Shown: positions 51,293 through 59,309 of the stretch, piece by piece
Numbering within the stretch: position 1 is the first letter of the stretch
Layout: each line of letters starts with the position of its first letter
Origin: Mesorhizobium kowhaii
GTDB lineage: Bacteria > Pseudomonadota > Alphaproteobacteria > Rhizobiales > Rhizobiaceae
Length of the DNA: 64,000 bases
Direction: 5' to 3'
NCBI RefSeq assembly: GCF_003253745.1
Contig: NZ_MZXV01000075.1
Coordinates: 21,297-85,296 of the forward strand
Program-made: the position numbers and the translations under genes
The notes under the pieces: model-generated
Told to the model about the DNA's origin: nothing
The model's database searches: none
What the model saw: only the letters and a program-made list of their open reading frames with translations

Positions 51293-51350
51293 TTCACGAA
51301 TGGGGACGACATCTTACGAGCAGCGCACAATCAGTCGTGTCTTGGTCAAA

Positions 51351-52064
51351 TCAGCGAAGCAAGATTTCGTGGATGGCAAGCGCGATCAGGGCAGCGCCAG
51401 CCAAGCCCTCGATGGAGCGGGTGATCGCTTCGAACAGGAGCGACCTACCTTCGACAAACCACACCAGGCGTTCGCGCAGTAGGATCGACAAAATTGCGAC
51501 GGCGGATAGCGTGATCGCCACGCCAATCATCATCGTGCCGGCAAAGAGAAGGCCCGCCACCGGAACGCTCCGCGAAATCGCGAAAGTCATCACGAACAGC
51601 GTCAGCGGGCACGGGATCAGGCCGGCCATGAAGCCGACGGCCTCGCCCTCGTGCTTGTGATGATGCCCATGGCTGAGTGCCCGCCACAGCATCCACAGGC
51701 CGATCAACCCAAGCAGTCCGCGGCTGATGTCTTCCAGCAGCGGCGCACGACCGACGCTGCCCAAGGCGATCGAGACGAGCGGCAAGGACAGGGCGGCAAT
51801 CACCACCGCGATGGTCACATGGGTGACGGAGAGCGTGATCGAGACCAGGAGGCCACGCGCCACCTTGGCATCCGAGCCGGCCAGATAGGTTGCCAGCACC
51901 GCCTTGCTGTGGCCGGGCGTCAGCGCGTGCGCGGCACCGAAGAGCGCACCCATCGGCAAGAATGCCATGAAACCCAGCCAGTCGCCGCCGGTGGACAGCA
52001 GTTTGATCTGCTCGGCAAGCGCCAGGTAGATCGTGCGCTGGAATTCGAGGAGGTGCAGGAACAT
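51351..52064 (-). CDS. NicO/RcnA-type nickel or cobalt transporter
   Basis: A 237-residue membrane protein with about six helices and the NicO signature MGALFGAAHALTPGHSKAVLATYLAGSDAKVARG in the first half and a His-rich linker (SHGHHHKHEGEAVGF). The motif HALTPGHSK is diagnostic of this family. It moves Ni2+ or Co2+. It lies 16 bases downstream of a DUF1007 gene, and the pair is typically a nickel-uptake unit; import rather than efflux is inferred from that pairing. Confidence 0.9.
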   Translation of the reverse strand: MFLHLLEFQRTIYLALAEQIKLLSTGGDWLGFMAFLPMGALFGAAHALTPGHSKAVLATYLAGSDAKVARGLLVSITLSVTHVTIAVVIAALSLPLVSIALGSVGRAPLLEDISRGLLGLIGLWMLWRALSHGHHHKHEGEAVGFMAGLIPCPLTLFVMTFAISRSVPVAGLLFAGTMMIGVAITLSAVAILSILLRERLVWFVEGRSLLFEAITRSIEGLAGAALIALAIHEILLR

Positions 52065-52080
52065 CAGGCGGCCCGGCCCG

Positions 52081-52725
52081 TCAAGCGCATGTCAGTTCGA
52101 GGCGGGTCGCGAAAATCTTGCCGAGATCGGTTCCGGTCGGATCGCTGAAGAACGCATCTGTCAGGCTCTTCTGGTTCTGCGCGATCGCCGTGTCCGGATC
52201 GGGACGCACGACGGCGCGTGCGCAGCCTTGCGGAAGGCCCGCCACCGCAAGCTTGTCGTCGTCGGTGAAATCGATCGCCGTGTAGAAAGTCGGATCATAG
52301 ACGCCGATGCTGACCTTGCCGGCGAGCGGCAGCATCTCTTTCGGCTGCGTCTCGAACTGGATGACGAGTTGATTGTTCTTGTACCTGATGACGAGCCTGG
52401 CCGGCGGCGTCATCACCACGTCCTTGCCATCCACCGTGACCATTTGGAAATAATTGTATTCGGCGAGCGAGGCATGGATGGTGAGAGCGGCGGCGTCGAG
52501 TTCCTTGGCATCGAGGGTGAGGTCGGAATTCTTGTCGAATTCCATCAGCACCGACGAGGAGAAGAGCTCGTCGAACCGCCAGAGATGCCTAAGCGACTTG
52601 ACCGACCTGTCGGCGCCGACCGTCAGGTCCAGCCGCGCTTCGGCGAAGACATGAGGGTGGGCGCCCGCCGCAACGGTCGAAGCGAACAGGAGTGCCACGC
52701 CTGAAATCCCACATGTCAGCCGCAT
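52081..52725 (-). CDS. DUF1007 protein, partner of the NicO transporter
   Basis: A 214-residue protein with a signal peptide (MRLTCGISGVALLFASTVAAGAHPHVFAEARLDL) and the DUF1007 fold, mature part KSLRHLWRFDELFSSSVLMEFDKNSDLTLDAKEL with an EF-hand-like DKNSDLTLD loop. DUF1007 proteins are found with NicO transporters and are thought to hand the metal to them at the periplasmic side. The spacing of 16 bases to the transporter gene indicates one transcript. Confidence 0.88.
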   Translation of the reverse strand: MRLTCGISGVALLFASTVAAGAHPHVFAEARLDLTVGADRSVKSLRHLWRFDELFSSSVLMEFDKNSDLTLDAKELDAAALTIHASLAEYNYFQMVTVDGKDVVMTPPARLVIRYKNNQLVIQFETQPKEMLPLAGKVSIGVYDPTFYTAIDFTDDDKLAVAGLPQGCARAVVRPDPDTAIAQNQKSLTDAFFSDPTGTDLGKIFATRLELTCA

Positions 52726-52974
52726 ACGCGCCTACTTCCTTATCGTTCACGTCAGCCTGGACACCTGGAAGCGCAAGCAGGCCAAAATGGGACCGGCGCG
52801 GGATCATTCATCGACGATGGAACTTGCCAGGGAAAAGAAGGCCTTGGACATCAGCCCGACGATTCAGACATGGCAATCCGGCGAGATAAAGCCGGATTCG
52901 CCGATAGCGCAACGCGGCCCGCGTAACGGGCGTCTTCGGGCGGCGCCCGGTCCGGCGGCAGCCGCATGCCGCGA

Positions 52975-53844
52975 TCAGGCTGGAAGGGCCTTGTCTGTCG
53001 CGGCGCGAACATAGTCCAGATTCATGGCTCCGACGGCGCCGATGTCTTCGATCTTGAAACCTGCCTCGGCCAACAGCGTTCCGACCGCATTCATGTCGAT
53101 ATGGGCATGCCGATGGAGCCTCGGCAATCTGGATTCGCGCAGCGGCCTGCTGAAGTCGATCAGCAGCAGCCGACCGCCGGGCTTCAGCACGCGCCTTGCC
53201 TCTTGAAAAAAGGTCGAGCGGACGGGCTGCGACAGATGGTGAAGCATGAGTGTGCCGATCACGATGTCGAAGTGCCCCTCCGGGAAAGGGATTTCCTGAG
53301 CGGTCGCATTGACGAGATCCAGATCGATGCCGGCGCGGATGGCCTTGGCGCGCGCTCTCTCGATCATCTCGGCCGACGCATCGATGCCGGCAACACTGCC
53401 GCTCGGGCCGACCAGCCGTCTCGCGGCGATGGCCAGCGTGCCCGTGCCGCAAGCGACATCGAGCACCGCCTCGCCGCGCTGGAGCCTTGCCAGACGCAGC
53501 ATGAATTCACGGAACCGGCTCGCGCGGCCCCAGGTCAGGATGCGCACCAGCAGATCGTAGCCGGCCCCGCTGTGTAGGACGATGCCGATGCCTCTCGAGC
53601 TCGCGCCATGCGCGCCGGCGGGCTGCATGTGACGCAAACCGCCCCAGAGCGTCACGGTCACGATCAGTGCCAGAATGAGACCGTGGACTGCAGCCGTCCA
53701 GGCACCGGCATTGAGATAGCCGCCCCCGAAATGCAGCATGAGCAGGAAACCAGCGACCAGCGACAGTTTGACAAGCACGGCAAGCACTATGACGCCCTTT
53801 CGCGAATGCTGTCCGTTGCCGGCCTGATGACCAAATTGGTGCAT
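52975..53844 (-). CDS. Membrane-anchored class I SAM methyltransferase
   Basis: A 289-residue protein with two N-terminal membrane helices (GVIVLAVLVKLSLVAGFLLMLHF; AVHGLILALIVTVTLWGG) and a SAM-dependent methyltransferase domain (EAVLDVACGTGTLAIAARRLVGPSGSVAGIDASAEMIERARAKA; LMLHHLSQPVRSTFFQEARRVLKPGGRLLLIDFSRPL). Ubiquinone/menaquinone-type or lipid methylation is possible; the substrate is not shown. Divergent from a TetR gene, whose operator lies between them, so it is the probable target. Confidence 0.88.
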   Translation of the reverse strand: MHQFGHQAGNGQHSRKGVIVLAVLVKLSLVAGFLLMLHFGGGYLNAGAWTAAVHGLILALIVTVTLWGGLRHMQPAGAHGASSRGIGIVLHSGAGYDLLVRILTWGRASRFREFMLRLARLQRGEAVLDVACGTGTLAIAARRLVGPSGSVAGIDASAEMIERARAKAIRAGIDLDLVNATAQEIPFPEGHFDIVIGTLMLHHLSQPVRSTFFQEARRVLKPGGRLLLIDFSRPLRESRLPRLHRHAHIDMNAVGTLLAEAGFKIEDIGAVGAMNLDYVRAATDKALPA

Positions 53845-53917
53845 GTCTTTTTGCCTCCTCGTCGGTTTCCGGTGCGCTCAAAACATCATTGAGCTTCTGG
53901 ACTTGGCGTATCATATT

Positions 53918-53930
53918 GGACACTGTGTCC
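53918..53930. promoter_or_regulatory. TetR operator GGACACTGTGTCC
   Basis: A perfect 13-base palindrome GGACAC-T-GTGTCC in the divergent region between the methyltransferase gene and the TetR gene, overlapping the likely promoter (TATCATATTGG on the left). It looks like a TetR-family operator and is intact even though the TetR gene is frameshifted. Confidence 0.72.
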
Positions 53931-53997
53931 GGGAGTTCTATTGCCAGACACCGGACCGCCGAATGTCCGAAACCGCATGCGGCAAGGGGCAATGACC

Positions 53998-54596
53998 ATG
54001 AAAATTGAGCGGACCGATGACAGGGGTACGATCGATCGTCGCGTCGCACGCACGCGCGCCCTGCTGCAGGACGCGCTGATTGCCCTGATCCCCGAGCGCG
54101 GCTATGCGGCTCCACTGTGGAAGACATCTGCCAGAAAGCTGATGTTGGCAGGTCGACCTTCTACACCCATTACGCCGGCAAGGACGAACTGCGCAGCGCG
54201 ACCCTGGAAGCGCATCTGCAGTCGCTGAGCAGGCGCGTGCCGGCAGACGAAAAGACAGGCAACCGTTTGTTCGAATTCAGCCTGCCGATGTTCGAGCACG
54301 CGCGGGCGTTCCGGTCGCTTCACCACGCGCTGCTTGCGAGCAGTGGCGATACCATCCACGACCAATTGCGTGAACGGATACGGCGCGCCGTGCGGACGGA
54401 ACTTGCCGGCAAGCGGACCGGCGACACAGGCGTGCCGATCGAATTCGCGGTCCAGTTCATATCGGGAGCATTTCTTGCCGTACTTGCCTGGTGGATCGCC
54501 GAGAACGCCAGCCTTTCGCCGGCGCAGGTCGACGACCTATTCCAGCGGATGGCCGCTCAGGGTGTCTCCGCCATGGGCATGGGCGGCTCGGATTGA
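53998..54596 (+). pseudogene. Frameshifted TetR-family regulator
   Basis: The first part encodes a TetR helix-turn-helix: RRVARTRALLQDALIALIPERGYAA, then the frame shifts. In the next frame the sequence continues TVEDICQKADVGRSTFYTHYAGKDELRSATLEAHLQSL and the whole ligand domain to the stop at 54596. One base, probably a C in the GCTCCACTG run near 54112-54116, is missing relative to the expected reading. Either the gene is dead or the sequence has an error at this spot. Its own operator and target gene look intact. Confidence 0.85.
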
Positions 54597-54652
54597 AGCA
54601 GGCATAAGTTGAATCATTCGCGTCGCCGATTCCGACGTCGTTGGGAACTGTA

Positions 54653-54823
54653 CTATCGTTCCTCCGGCGGCCGAATCTTGCGGAACGTCACGAGCAGAAG
54701 AATGTCATAGACGATCTTCAGGGCTCCAGCGATGAGTAGCGGCCAGCCGAAGCCGGAAACGGCAAGCAGTGAGCCGGCGAGCATCGGACTCGCCGCCGAT
54801 GCAAGGCTGCGTGGGACGGCAGT
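54653..54823 (-). pseudogene. C-terminal relic of an MFS transporter
   Basis: About 57 codons remain, TAVPRSLASAASPMLAGSLLAVSGFGWPLLIAGALKIVYDILLLVTFRKIRPPEER, the last two helices and tail of a major facilitator superfamily protein. The rest of the gene is absent. The truncation point at 54824 coincides with a dispersed repeat (CCGCCGC-TCCATTTGCG-AAGCGACGG), which also occurs at 56332 and 57169. Confidence 0.8.
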
Positions 54824-54929
54824 CCCGCCGCTCCATTTGCGAAGCGACGGGTCCGCACCCCACCCCAAATCTGTCAACGCAATTGCGGTGCCAAACCTAT
54901 TGACCCATTACGGGTCACCACCGCACCTA

Positions 54930-55153
54930 AGTGTATCGCTCTCGCTCGAGTTGTTGGAATACAGCCTTTTGGATGATGGCCCGCGGCGAACGCTGAAGGT
55001 TGCCTGAAAGGGCGCCGGCCAAAGCGGTCGCGAGGTCCTACGCTCACTTCCGGTAAAGGCTCGGCGCCCCTCTGGTGTGTTCAGTGTCAAAAGGACCGAG
55101 AGGATTCGGCTTTCCGGATCGTAGTCCGCCTTTCGGATCAACGTGGATGGCAT
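54930..55153 (-). pseudogene. Decayed KTSC-domain gene
   Basis: The N-terminus MPSTLIRKADYDPESRILSVLLTLN matches the opening of KTSC-domain proteins, and a C-terminal fragment, PSSKRLYSNNSSE, resembles the K-x-x-F/Y-N end of that domain, but the middle is unrecognisable and frames shift. It is read from 55153. KTSC proteins are short domains linked to lysyl-tRNA synthetase or occurring alone, function unknown. Confidence 0.5.
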
Positions 55154-55168
55154 GGCATTTAAGTCTGA

Positions 55169-55366
55169 TTAGACCCTTCTGGACCAGGCGTCGATCTGCC
55201 GCTCCGCCTCCTCCTTGGCAATCCCGTACCGCTCTTGGATACGTCCCAGGAGTTGGTCGCGATTGCCATCAATCCGATCGAGATCGTCGTCGGTGAGGTC
55301 GCCCCATTGCTCCTTGGCTTTGCCTTTGAACTGCATCCATTTTCCTTTGATTTGATCCCAATTCAT
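55169..55366 (-). CDS. CsbD-family general stress protein
   Basis: A 65-residue protein: MNWDQIKGKWMQFKGKAKEQWGDLTDDDLDRIDGNRDQLLGRIQERYGIAKEEAERQIDAW is a complete CsbD domain, a hydrophilic helical stress protein that protects cells during stationary phase and stress. A GGAAC-N16-GGTT site (55497 to 55473, minus strand) about 107 bases upstream resembles an EcfG promoter, consistent with stress induction. GAAGGAGAG precedes the ATG. Confidence 0.93.
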   Translation of the reverse strand: MNWDQIKGKWMQFKGKAKEQWGDLTDDDLDRIDGNRDQLLGRIQERYGIAKEEAERQIDAWSRRV

Positions 55367-55472
55367 CTGTGCTCTCCTTCTGTTAGACCCTCAGCACCGT
55401 GCCCACGTCCCCTGGGAGGGGACATCGGGAGCATCCCTGATCGGCATCGGTCGAGGAACTGCTACAAAGGAA

Positions 55473-55497
55473 AACCCGAACGGTGACGAGTTGTTCC
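55473..55497 (-). promoter_or_regulatory. EcfG-like promoter for csbD-type gene
   Basis: On the minus strand GGAAC (55497-55493) is followed after 16 bases by GGTT (55476-55473). The consensus of the alphaproteobacterial general-stress sigma factor is GGAAC-N16/17-CGTT. Confidence 0.4.
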
Positions 55498-55587
55498 TGC
55501 GCTCTCAAGAAAGACGCTCCGGCGCTTAGCCGGGCGGATGATTTGATCGACATGGGCGTCCCGGGCGGAATCGATCGTTCCTCCGAT

Positions 55588-55612
55588 GGAACCTCGGTAG
55601 TGAGAGAATGTT
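55588..55612 (+). promoter_or_regulatory. EcfG-like promoter for the 55641 gene
   Basis: GGAAC at 55588-55592, 16 bases, then TGTT at 55609-55612, which places a transcription start about 20 bases before the start codon of the small membrane protein. Confidence 0.5.
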
Positions 55613-55640
55613 GCGGGTGTAGCCTCGGAGATTTCCGCCA

Positions 55641-55853
55641 ATGGCAAGAGCGTCCATGCATCTGCTGAAGGGCATTGGGTATCTGGTTTCAACAGCGAGC
55701 GTTGTTCTTGTCGCCATCGTAAGTTGGTCCAGTGCCTCAAAAGGCCCTGTGTTTATCGCCTGTTTGATTGGCGGTGCTGCACTGTCCATCGTCGGCATGC
55801 TCTGTCAGTGGTTGTCGTATGAGATAGAAAAACGTCAGGACGACAGGCGATGA
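55641..55853 (+). CDS. Small two-helix membrane protein
   Basis: A 70-residue protein with two predicted membrane helices (GIGYLVSTASVVLVAIVSW and GPVFIACLIGGAALSIVGMLCQWL) and a polar, charged C-terminus (EIEKRQDDRR). GGAG lies 9 bases before the ATG. An EcfG-like promoter stands just upstream. No family recognised; a stress-related membrane role is inferred only from the promoter. Confidence 0.65.
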   Translation: MARASMHLLKGIGYLVSTASVVLVAIVSWSSASKGPVFIACLIGGAALSIVGMLCQWLSYEIEKRQDDRR

Positions 55854-55996
55854 CTGTTGGAACAGGTTCGCTCACCTGTGGGTAGAGGCCCTCATACCCT
55901 TCCTAATCGACCGGCGAGCCTCTTCGGCGTTTTGCCAGCCTTTGAACCACCACTGGGTGCCGGGCTACAGACCGCTTCCGCGATCCAGAATAGCGA

Positions 55997-56160
55997 TCAG
56001 CGCCTCGTCGCCCTCGGCGTGATCTCCTCGACCCTCACCTTGTCGCCGATCTCTTTGGCCATCGCCAGCGCTTGGCCTTGTCTTTGGTGGTCAGGACACT
56101 GCGCCAATGTGGCTTCTCGAATACGCTCACCACGTAGGTTGTTGCCGGCGCGCCTGTTAT
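55997..56160 (-). pseudogene. Decayed copy A of the 52-residue PATTYVVSVFE protein
   Basis: Reading the minus strand from 56160: ITGAPATTYVVSVFEKPHWRSVLTTKDKAK, then a one-base deletion shifts the frame, after which the expected continuation LAMAKEIGDKVRVEEITPRATRR appears in another frame. The start codon has decayed from ATG to ATA. The intact version is at 59310-59468. Confidence 0.75.
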
Positions 56161-56189
56161 CGCCAGACCTTTGCGTTCCTTCATTAGGC

Positions 56190-56357
56190 GCTTCACTTTA
56201 AATTAGCAAAGGCGCATAAATGATCTCCAGCTGGCGGCGATGTTCCTCGCGAGCACATCCCGCCGGCTAGGCCCGGTGTCTCCTAGCCCCATCCCAACCC
56301 GCAGGGGTGCCGGGCCGCTCCATCCAAAGGTCCGCCGCCCCATTTGCGAAGCGACGA
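56190..56357. repeat. Diverged repeat, copy 1 (partner 57010-57193)
   Basis: Shares with 57010-57193, in the same order, CTTCACTTTA-ATTAGCA, GGCCCGGTG, CATCCCAAC, GGGGTGCCGGGCCGCT and CCGCCGCCCCATTT-CGAAGCGACG. Its left end joins decayed copy A of the small gene, so gene and flank were duplicated together. Confidence 0.7.
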
Positions 56358-56471
56358 GACCTTGCCCAGCCCACATCTGTAGCTCTCTGTCTACGCTATT
56401 CTCATATTAGAGATAGCTCAACTACGACTGAAGTCCCTAGTCGGCTATCTAACCGAAGGAGCCACGCAAAA

Positions 56472-56500
56472 GCCCGCGCCTCCTCGCGGAAAGCGCGGGC
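56472..56500. repeat. Hairpin, copy 1 of two
   Basis: GCCCGCGC at 56472-56479 pairs with GCGCGGGC at 56493-56500. The same arms with a similar flank occur at 59490-59518, just before the intact small gene. Confidence 0.7.
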
Positions 56501-56618
56501 CGATCAGGTGGTGCGTATCCCGATCTTCGGCAGGAGAGCGGGTGAGCATCGCCTGCCGTTTGTTGACCATATTAGGCCACGCTCACAAACGGACATGCTA
56601 GGTAGCTCGTACATGCCT

Positions 56619-56655
56619 AAGGCCCCAGCGCATCGACGCAGCGCCGGGGCCTTAA
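56619..56655. terminator. Bidirectional terminator-like hairpin
   Basis: TAAGGCCCC-A-GCGC pairs with GCGC-C-GGGGCCTTA around a 9-base loop, followed by AAAATT. It is not next to a recognised gene end. Confidence 0.6.
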
Positions 56656-56899
56656 AATTCATCCAATAGGTTGGGTACCGCCTACAGCCGCGTGAAGTCG
56701 GCAAGCCCTAGGCGTTTTCGCTGGTCTTCCGCATAAAGCAACATGTAGCTCGAAGCCTCAGCTATCGCTGAGCGCGGCGGACCTGTTCCGGCCGGCCGGC
56801 GCCATTTATGGCAACCTCCTCGCGAGGAGTACCTGCCCGCAGTCAACTCGGAGGCGGACCCGGTGCCCGCCTTCGACGGTCGGCCTAGCCGCCCATCTT

Positions 56900-57000
56900 C
56901 TTTGCCATTGCGCAGAAATCTGCATGCGACTTGGTTGAGCGTGGTATTGTCGCCAGTGCGGTTTCTCGAACACGCTTACAAGTGCCGGCGTACCTGTCAT
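56900..57000 (-). pseudogene. Decayed copy B of the 52-residue PATTYVVSVFE protein
   Basis: From ATG 57000: MTGTPALVSVFEKPHWRQ, then the family pattern is lost. Three residues of the TTYV segment are deleted and the downstream half is unrecognisable. Flanking sequence on the right matches that of copy A. Confidence 0.7.
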
Positions 57001-57009
57001 CGCCCGACC

Positions 57010-57193
57010 TTCGGTGCTTCACTTTACATTAGCAGAAGCGCATAAAGCTTCCAGCCGCCAGCATTGTTCCTCACAGGCATCCTGTCGGTTAGGCCCGGTG
57101 CCCTAGCTCATCCCAACAGAAGGGGTGCCGGGCCGCTAACATCCAAATCCGTCACGGAATCGAAGGCCCCGCCGCCCCATTTTCGAAGCGACG
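57010..57193. repeat. Diverged repeat, copy 2 (partner 56190-56357)
   Basis: Same ordered blocks as copy 1, including the terminal CCGCCGCCCCATTTTCGAAG element at 57169. It is attached to decayed copy B of the small gene. Confidence 0.7.
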
Positions 57194-57236
57194 GATCCTC
57201 CGCCCCAGCCCGTGGGAACGCTCCCACAGGTAGGCG

Positions 57237-57566
57237 CTAATACCGATACATGCCCCAAGCATGCCTGCGGTAGCACCGGACGCGCCGACGACCATGTCGC
57301 CAATAGCTACGGCAGACCCTTCTCCAACCCCGGCGGTGGTAGCGGCGATAGCAGCGGCGGTGGTAGCGCCGATAGTAGACCTGCTCCACCTCTGCCGGAG
57401 TACCTTCGTCGTCGAAGGTCTCGGCCTCTGGCGCCTCGAGTTCATCGAGAATGCCGCTTTCGGCGCCTGGAACGCCGGCTACCGCATTGATAGGCCGAAC
57501 CGCGCTTGCAAAGGCCGCTGCCCCTGCAATGCCAAACATTGCTGTCAAGAAGGATCGCCGATCCAT
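57237..57566 (-). CDS. Secreted Arg/Tyr/His-rich protein with Tat-like signal
   Basis: A 109-residue protein. The N-terminus MDRRSFLTAMFGIAGAAAFASA is a twin-arginine-type signal. After an acidic linker (SGILDELEAPEAETFDDEGTPAEVEQ) comes a highly repetitive basic segment in which YRRYHRR and CYRRYHRR-type units recur to the end (about 65-109). GGGAGG precedes ATG 57566. The basic Tyr/Arg/His tail might bind metals, nucleic acid or cell-wall polymers; function unknown. Confidence 0.72.
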   Translation of the reverse strand: MDRRSFLTAMFGIAGAAAFASAVRPINAVAGVPGAESGILDELEAPEAETFDDEGTPAEVEQVYYRRYHRRCYRRYHRRGWRRVCRSYWRHGRRRVRCYRRHAWGMYRY

Positions 57567-57731
57567 AGAAAGCCTCCCAATGTTACACAACTCTAATGTT
57601 ACAAACTCCAGGCGCGCGGCCGGAAAGGCAGGCCTTGCGCTCGGTACAAATTGAGGGTTCGCCAATCGCCGTGCGGCTCGCGAACCCTATCAGCACAGGA
57701 AGGGACGCAGCTGCGCCGATCTGCAAAAATG

Positions 57732-57824
57732 TCAGCCAAGAGCTACTCCGATCACGAGAAAGGTCACGGCTGTCGCGAAGATTGGTGCAAGCAACCAGCG
57801 CGCTTGACTAACACTTCTATCCAT
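57732..57824 (-). CDS. 30-residue single-helix membrane peptide
   Basis: From ATG 57824, MDRSVSQARWLLAPIFATAV plus TFLVIGVALG: one hydrophobic helix and a short charged N-terminus. GGGAGAAATCAG stands before the ATG, and an EcfG-like promoter (57877 to 57853, minus strand) lies upstream. It is too short for domain recognition, but the combination of promoter, ribosome site and helix supports a real small gene. Confidence 0.5.
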   Translation of the reverse strand: MDRSVSQARWLLAPIFATAVTFLVIGVALG

Positions 57825-57852
57825 CTGATTTCTCCCTACTTTTCGGACAAAC

Positions 57853-57877
57853 AACATCCCTGAAAGTAGGCTGTTCC
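57853..57877 (-). promoter_or_regulatory. EcfG-like promoter for the 30-residue peptide
   Basis: Minus strand GGAAC (57877-57873), 16 bases, TGTT (57856-57853). Confidence 0.45.
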
Positions 57878-57957
57878 ACGCAAAGTGACGGGTAACACCA
57901 TTGCGTTTTTCGATCAGACTCAAGTCCTACCTGCCGCCCGACCAAAGCCTCAACCCC

Positions 57958-57982
57958 GGAACGTTTAAGGTAGCCCCAAGTT
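57958..57982 (+). promoter_or_regulatory. EcfG-like promoter for the DUF1236 gene
   Basis: GGAAC at 57958-57962, 16 bases, AGTT at 57979-57982, 65 bases before the DUF1236 start codon. Confidence 0.45.
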
Positions 57983-58046
57983 TGGTTGTGGGGCCGGTTT
58001 AGACGATGTCGTCGTGCGCCGGCCTGACAATAACGAGGAGAAAATC

Positions 58047-58352
58047 ATGAGAATGCATCTTACGGGCGCCGCTGCGGCGTTGTTGCTCTTCGCCGGTATC
58101 GGCGCGGTCGCTGCTCAGGACGTGGTCATCACGCCTGAGCAGGATACTGTCATCCATGAGTATGTGAAGAAGCAGCCCTTGGCATCGGTCAAGATTCCCG
58201 GCGTGGAACTCAATATCGGCACAGCGCTGCCCGACACAGTCGAGCTGCATGAAGTGAAAGTGCCCGACGTCAAATACCGCTATGTCGTGATCGACAACCG
58301 GACGGTTCTCGTGGACCCGGGCACCCGCAAGATTGTCAAAGTCTACGACTGA
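58047..58352 (+). CDS. DUF1236 secreted protein
   Basis: A 101-residue protein with a signal peptide (MRMHLTGAAAALLLFAGIGAVAAQ). The mature part contains one DUF1236 repeat, PEQDTVIHEYVKKQPLASVKIPGVELNIGTALPDTVELHEVKVPDVKYRYVVIDNRTVLVDPGTRKIVKVYD. DUF1236 proteins are small periplasmic rhizobial proteins of unknown function, often stress-induced. GAGGAGAAAATC precedes ATG 58047, and an EcfG-like promoter lies upstream. Confidence 0.9.
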   Translation: MRMHLTGAAAALLLFAGIGAVAAQDVVITPEQDTVIHEYVKKQPLASVKIPGVELNIGTALPDTVELHEVKVPDVKYRYVVIDNRTVLVDPGTRKIVKVYD

Positions 58353-58729
58353 CGAATCTAACTGCTGAAGCCCGTCACCCCATTGGGCGGCGGGCCAAGG
58401 CGACTACGATGGAGCAGCAAGGTGGATGGGCTGAACTGAGTCCCGTGACCTTCATCATCCCGCTCTACATCGCCACAATCGCGGCCTCGATGCTCGCTGG
58501 CGCCGTCTGGCGCTACAGGTAGCGCGACATGATCGGCATGGCCACTTGCCTGCTCATGGCCGGCATGGGCGCCTACCTGCTGTTGCTCTAGCGCCTGAGG
58601 CGCTGGTAAGGGCCGGCCGGTGCCAAGGCGCATTTCTATATTAGCGCCTGCGAATGGTGTACAATACCTGTGACGACGTCGGTCGCCGCTCGGGGACCAT
58701 TTCGAGTGCACGCGGTCGGAACACGACAC
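58353..58729. other. Gene-poor stretch with two tiny hydrophobic frames
   Basis: No gene is certain. A 25-codon frame (GTG 58445 to TAG 58522; VTFIIPLYIATIAASMLAGA) and a 20-codon frame (ATG 58529 to TAG 58591; MIGMATCLLMAGMGAYLLLL) follow each other and encode single hydrophobic helices, but neither has a strong ribosome site. Confidence 0.35.
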
Positions 58730-59074
58730 ATGGTGGGGTTGGCAGGCGTGATAGCCACGGCTGCGGCGCTTGAGGATGGTTCTGCGTTAGCACACAGTGC
58801 GCATAGCAGCTGGACCTATCCATCCGCCTGCTGCCACGGCGATCCGGTGACGGGAGAATGCGGCAAAATCCCAAGCACAACCGTGACACCACGACCTGAT
58901 GGCTACGTGATCATCTTGCGGCGGCCAGGCGACCATCAGAAAGTTACCCACCAAGACCGCTACTTCGTTCCCTACGATGCCGTAATTCCGTCTGGCGATG
59001 ATAACTTTCATATCTGCCTGCACCCGACCGAGGAGCACGAAAACTGCTTCTTTGCGCCTGCAGACGCGATCTAG
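58730..59074 (+). CDS. Secreted cysteine-containing protein of unknown function
   Basis: A 114-residue protein from ATG 58730 with a hydrophobic N-terminus that may be a signal sequence (MVGLAGVIATAAALEDGSALA). Mature part SSWTYPSACCHGDPVTGECGKI, RPDGYVIILRRPGD, RYFVPYDAVIPSGDDNFHICLHPTEEHENCFFAPADAI. The pattern W-x-CC-x-D-C near the start and H-x-C...CFFAP at the end recurs in small rhizobial secreted proteins, but I cannot name the family. A longer start at 58670 (GTG) is possible. Confidence 0.65.
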   Translation: MVGLAGVIATAAALEDGSALAHSAHSSWTYPSACCHGDPVTGECGKIPSTTVTPRPDGYVIILRRPGDHQKVTHQDRYFVPYDAVIPSGDDNFHICLHPTEEHENCFFAPADAI

Positions 59075-59078
59075 GCAG

Positions 59079-59130
59079 AGCCCCACCGCCTCTTCCCCTT
59101 CGGCGTGATCTCCTCGATCTGCGCCTTTGG
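59079..59130 (-). pseudogene. C-terminal scrap (copy D) of the 52-residue protein
   Basis: The minus strand reads AQIEEITPKGKRRW, the C-terminal end of the family as it also appears in copy A (VEEITPRATRR). Nothing of the N-terminal half remains here. Confidence 0.5.
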
Positions 59131-59309
59131 GCTTCCGCGATCACACCATAGGCTAACGCGATCCCGCAGTTCACAATACAACTACAAGCGGTTGATTCCT
59201 TTGTGATGTAGCCGCCCATCAGAGGTCCGTCGCGTGGGGGCACGCGGCGGACTGCTGGTGGCCGGCGGCGCTGGGGTGAGGCTGCGCAAGAATCGGGTTT
59301 GACGGCGTG

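Larger units (their letters stand above)
56161..56899. other. Gene-free stretch with repeats and hairpins
   Basis: No gene is supported in these 739 bases. They contain one copy of a diverged repeat (56190-56357), a GCCCGCGC/GCGCGGGC hairpin (56472-56500) whose counterpart is at 59490-59518, and a terminator-like hairpin at 56619-56655. A CGATCTTCGGCAGG block at about 56521 also recurs at about 59532. Confidence 0.55.

Noticed and set aside
52726..52974. Open frames between DUF1007 and the methyltransferase gene
   Set aside because: They are short, overlap on both strands and lack any known pattern.
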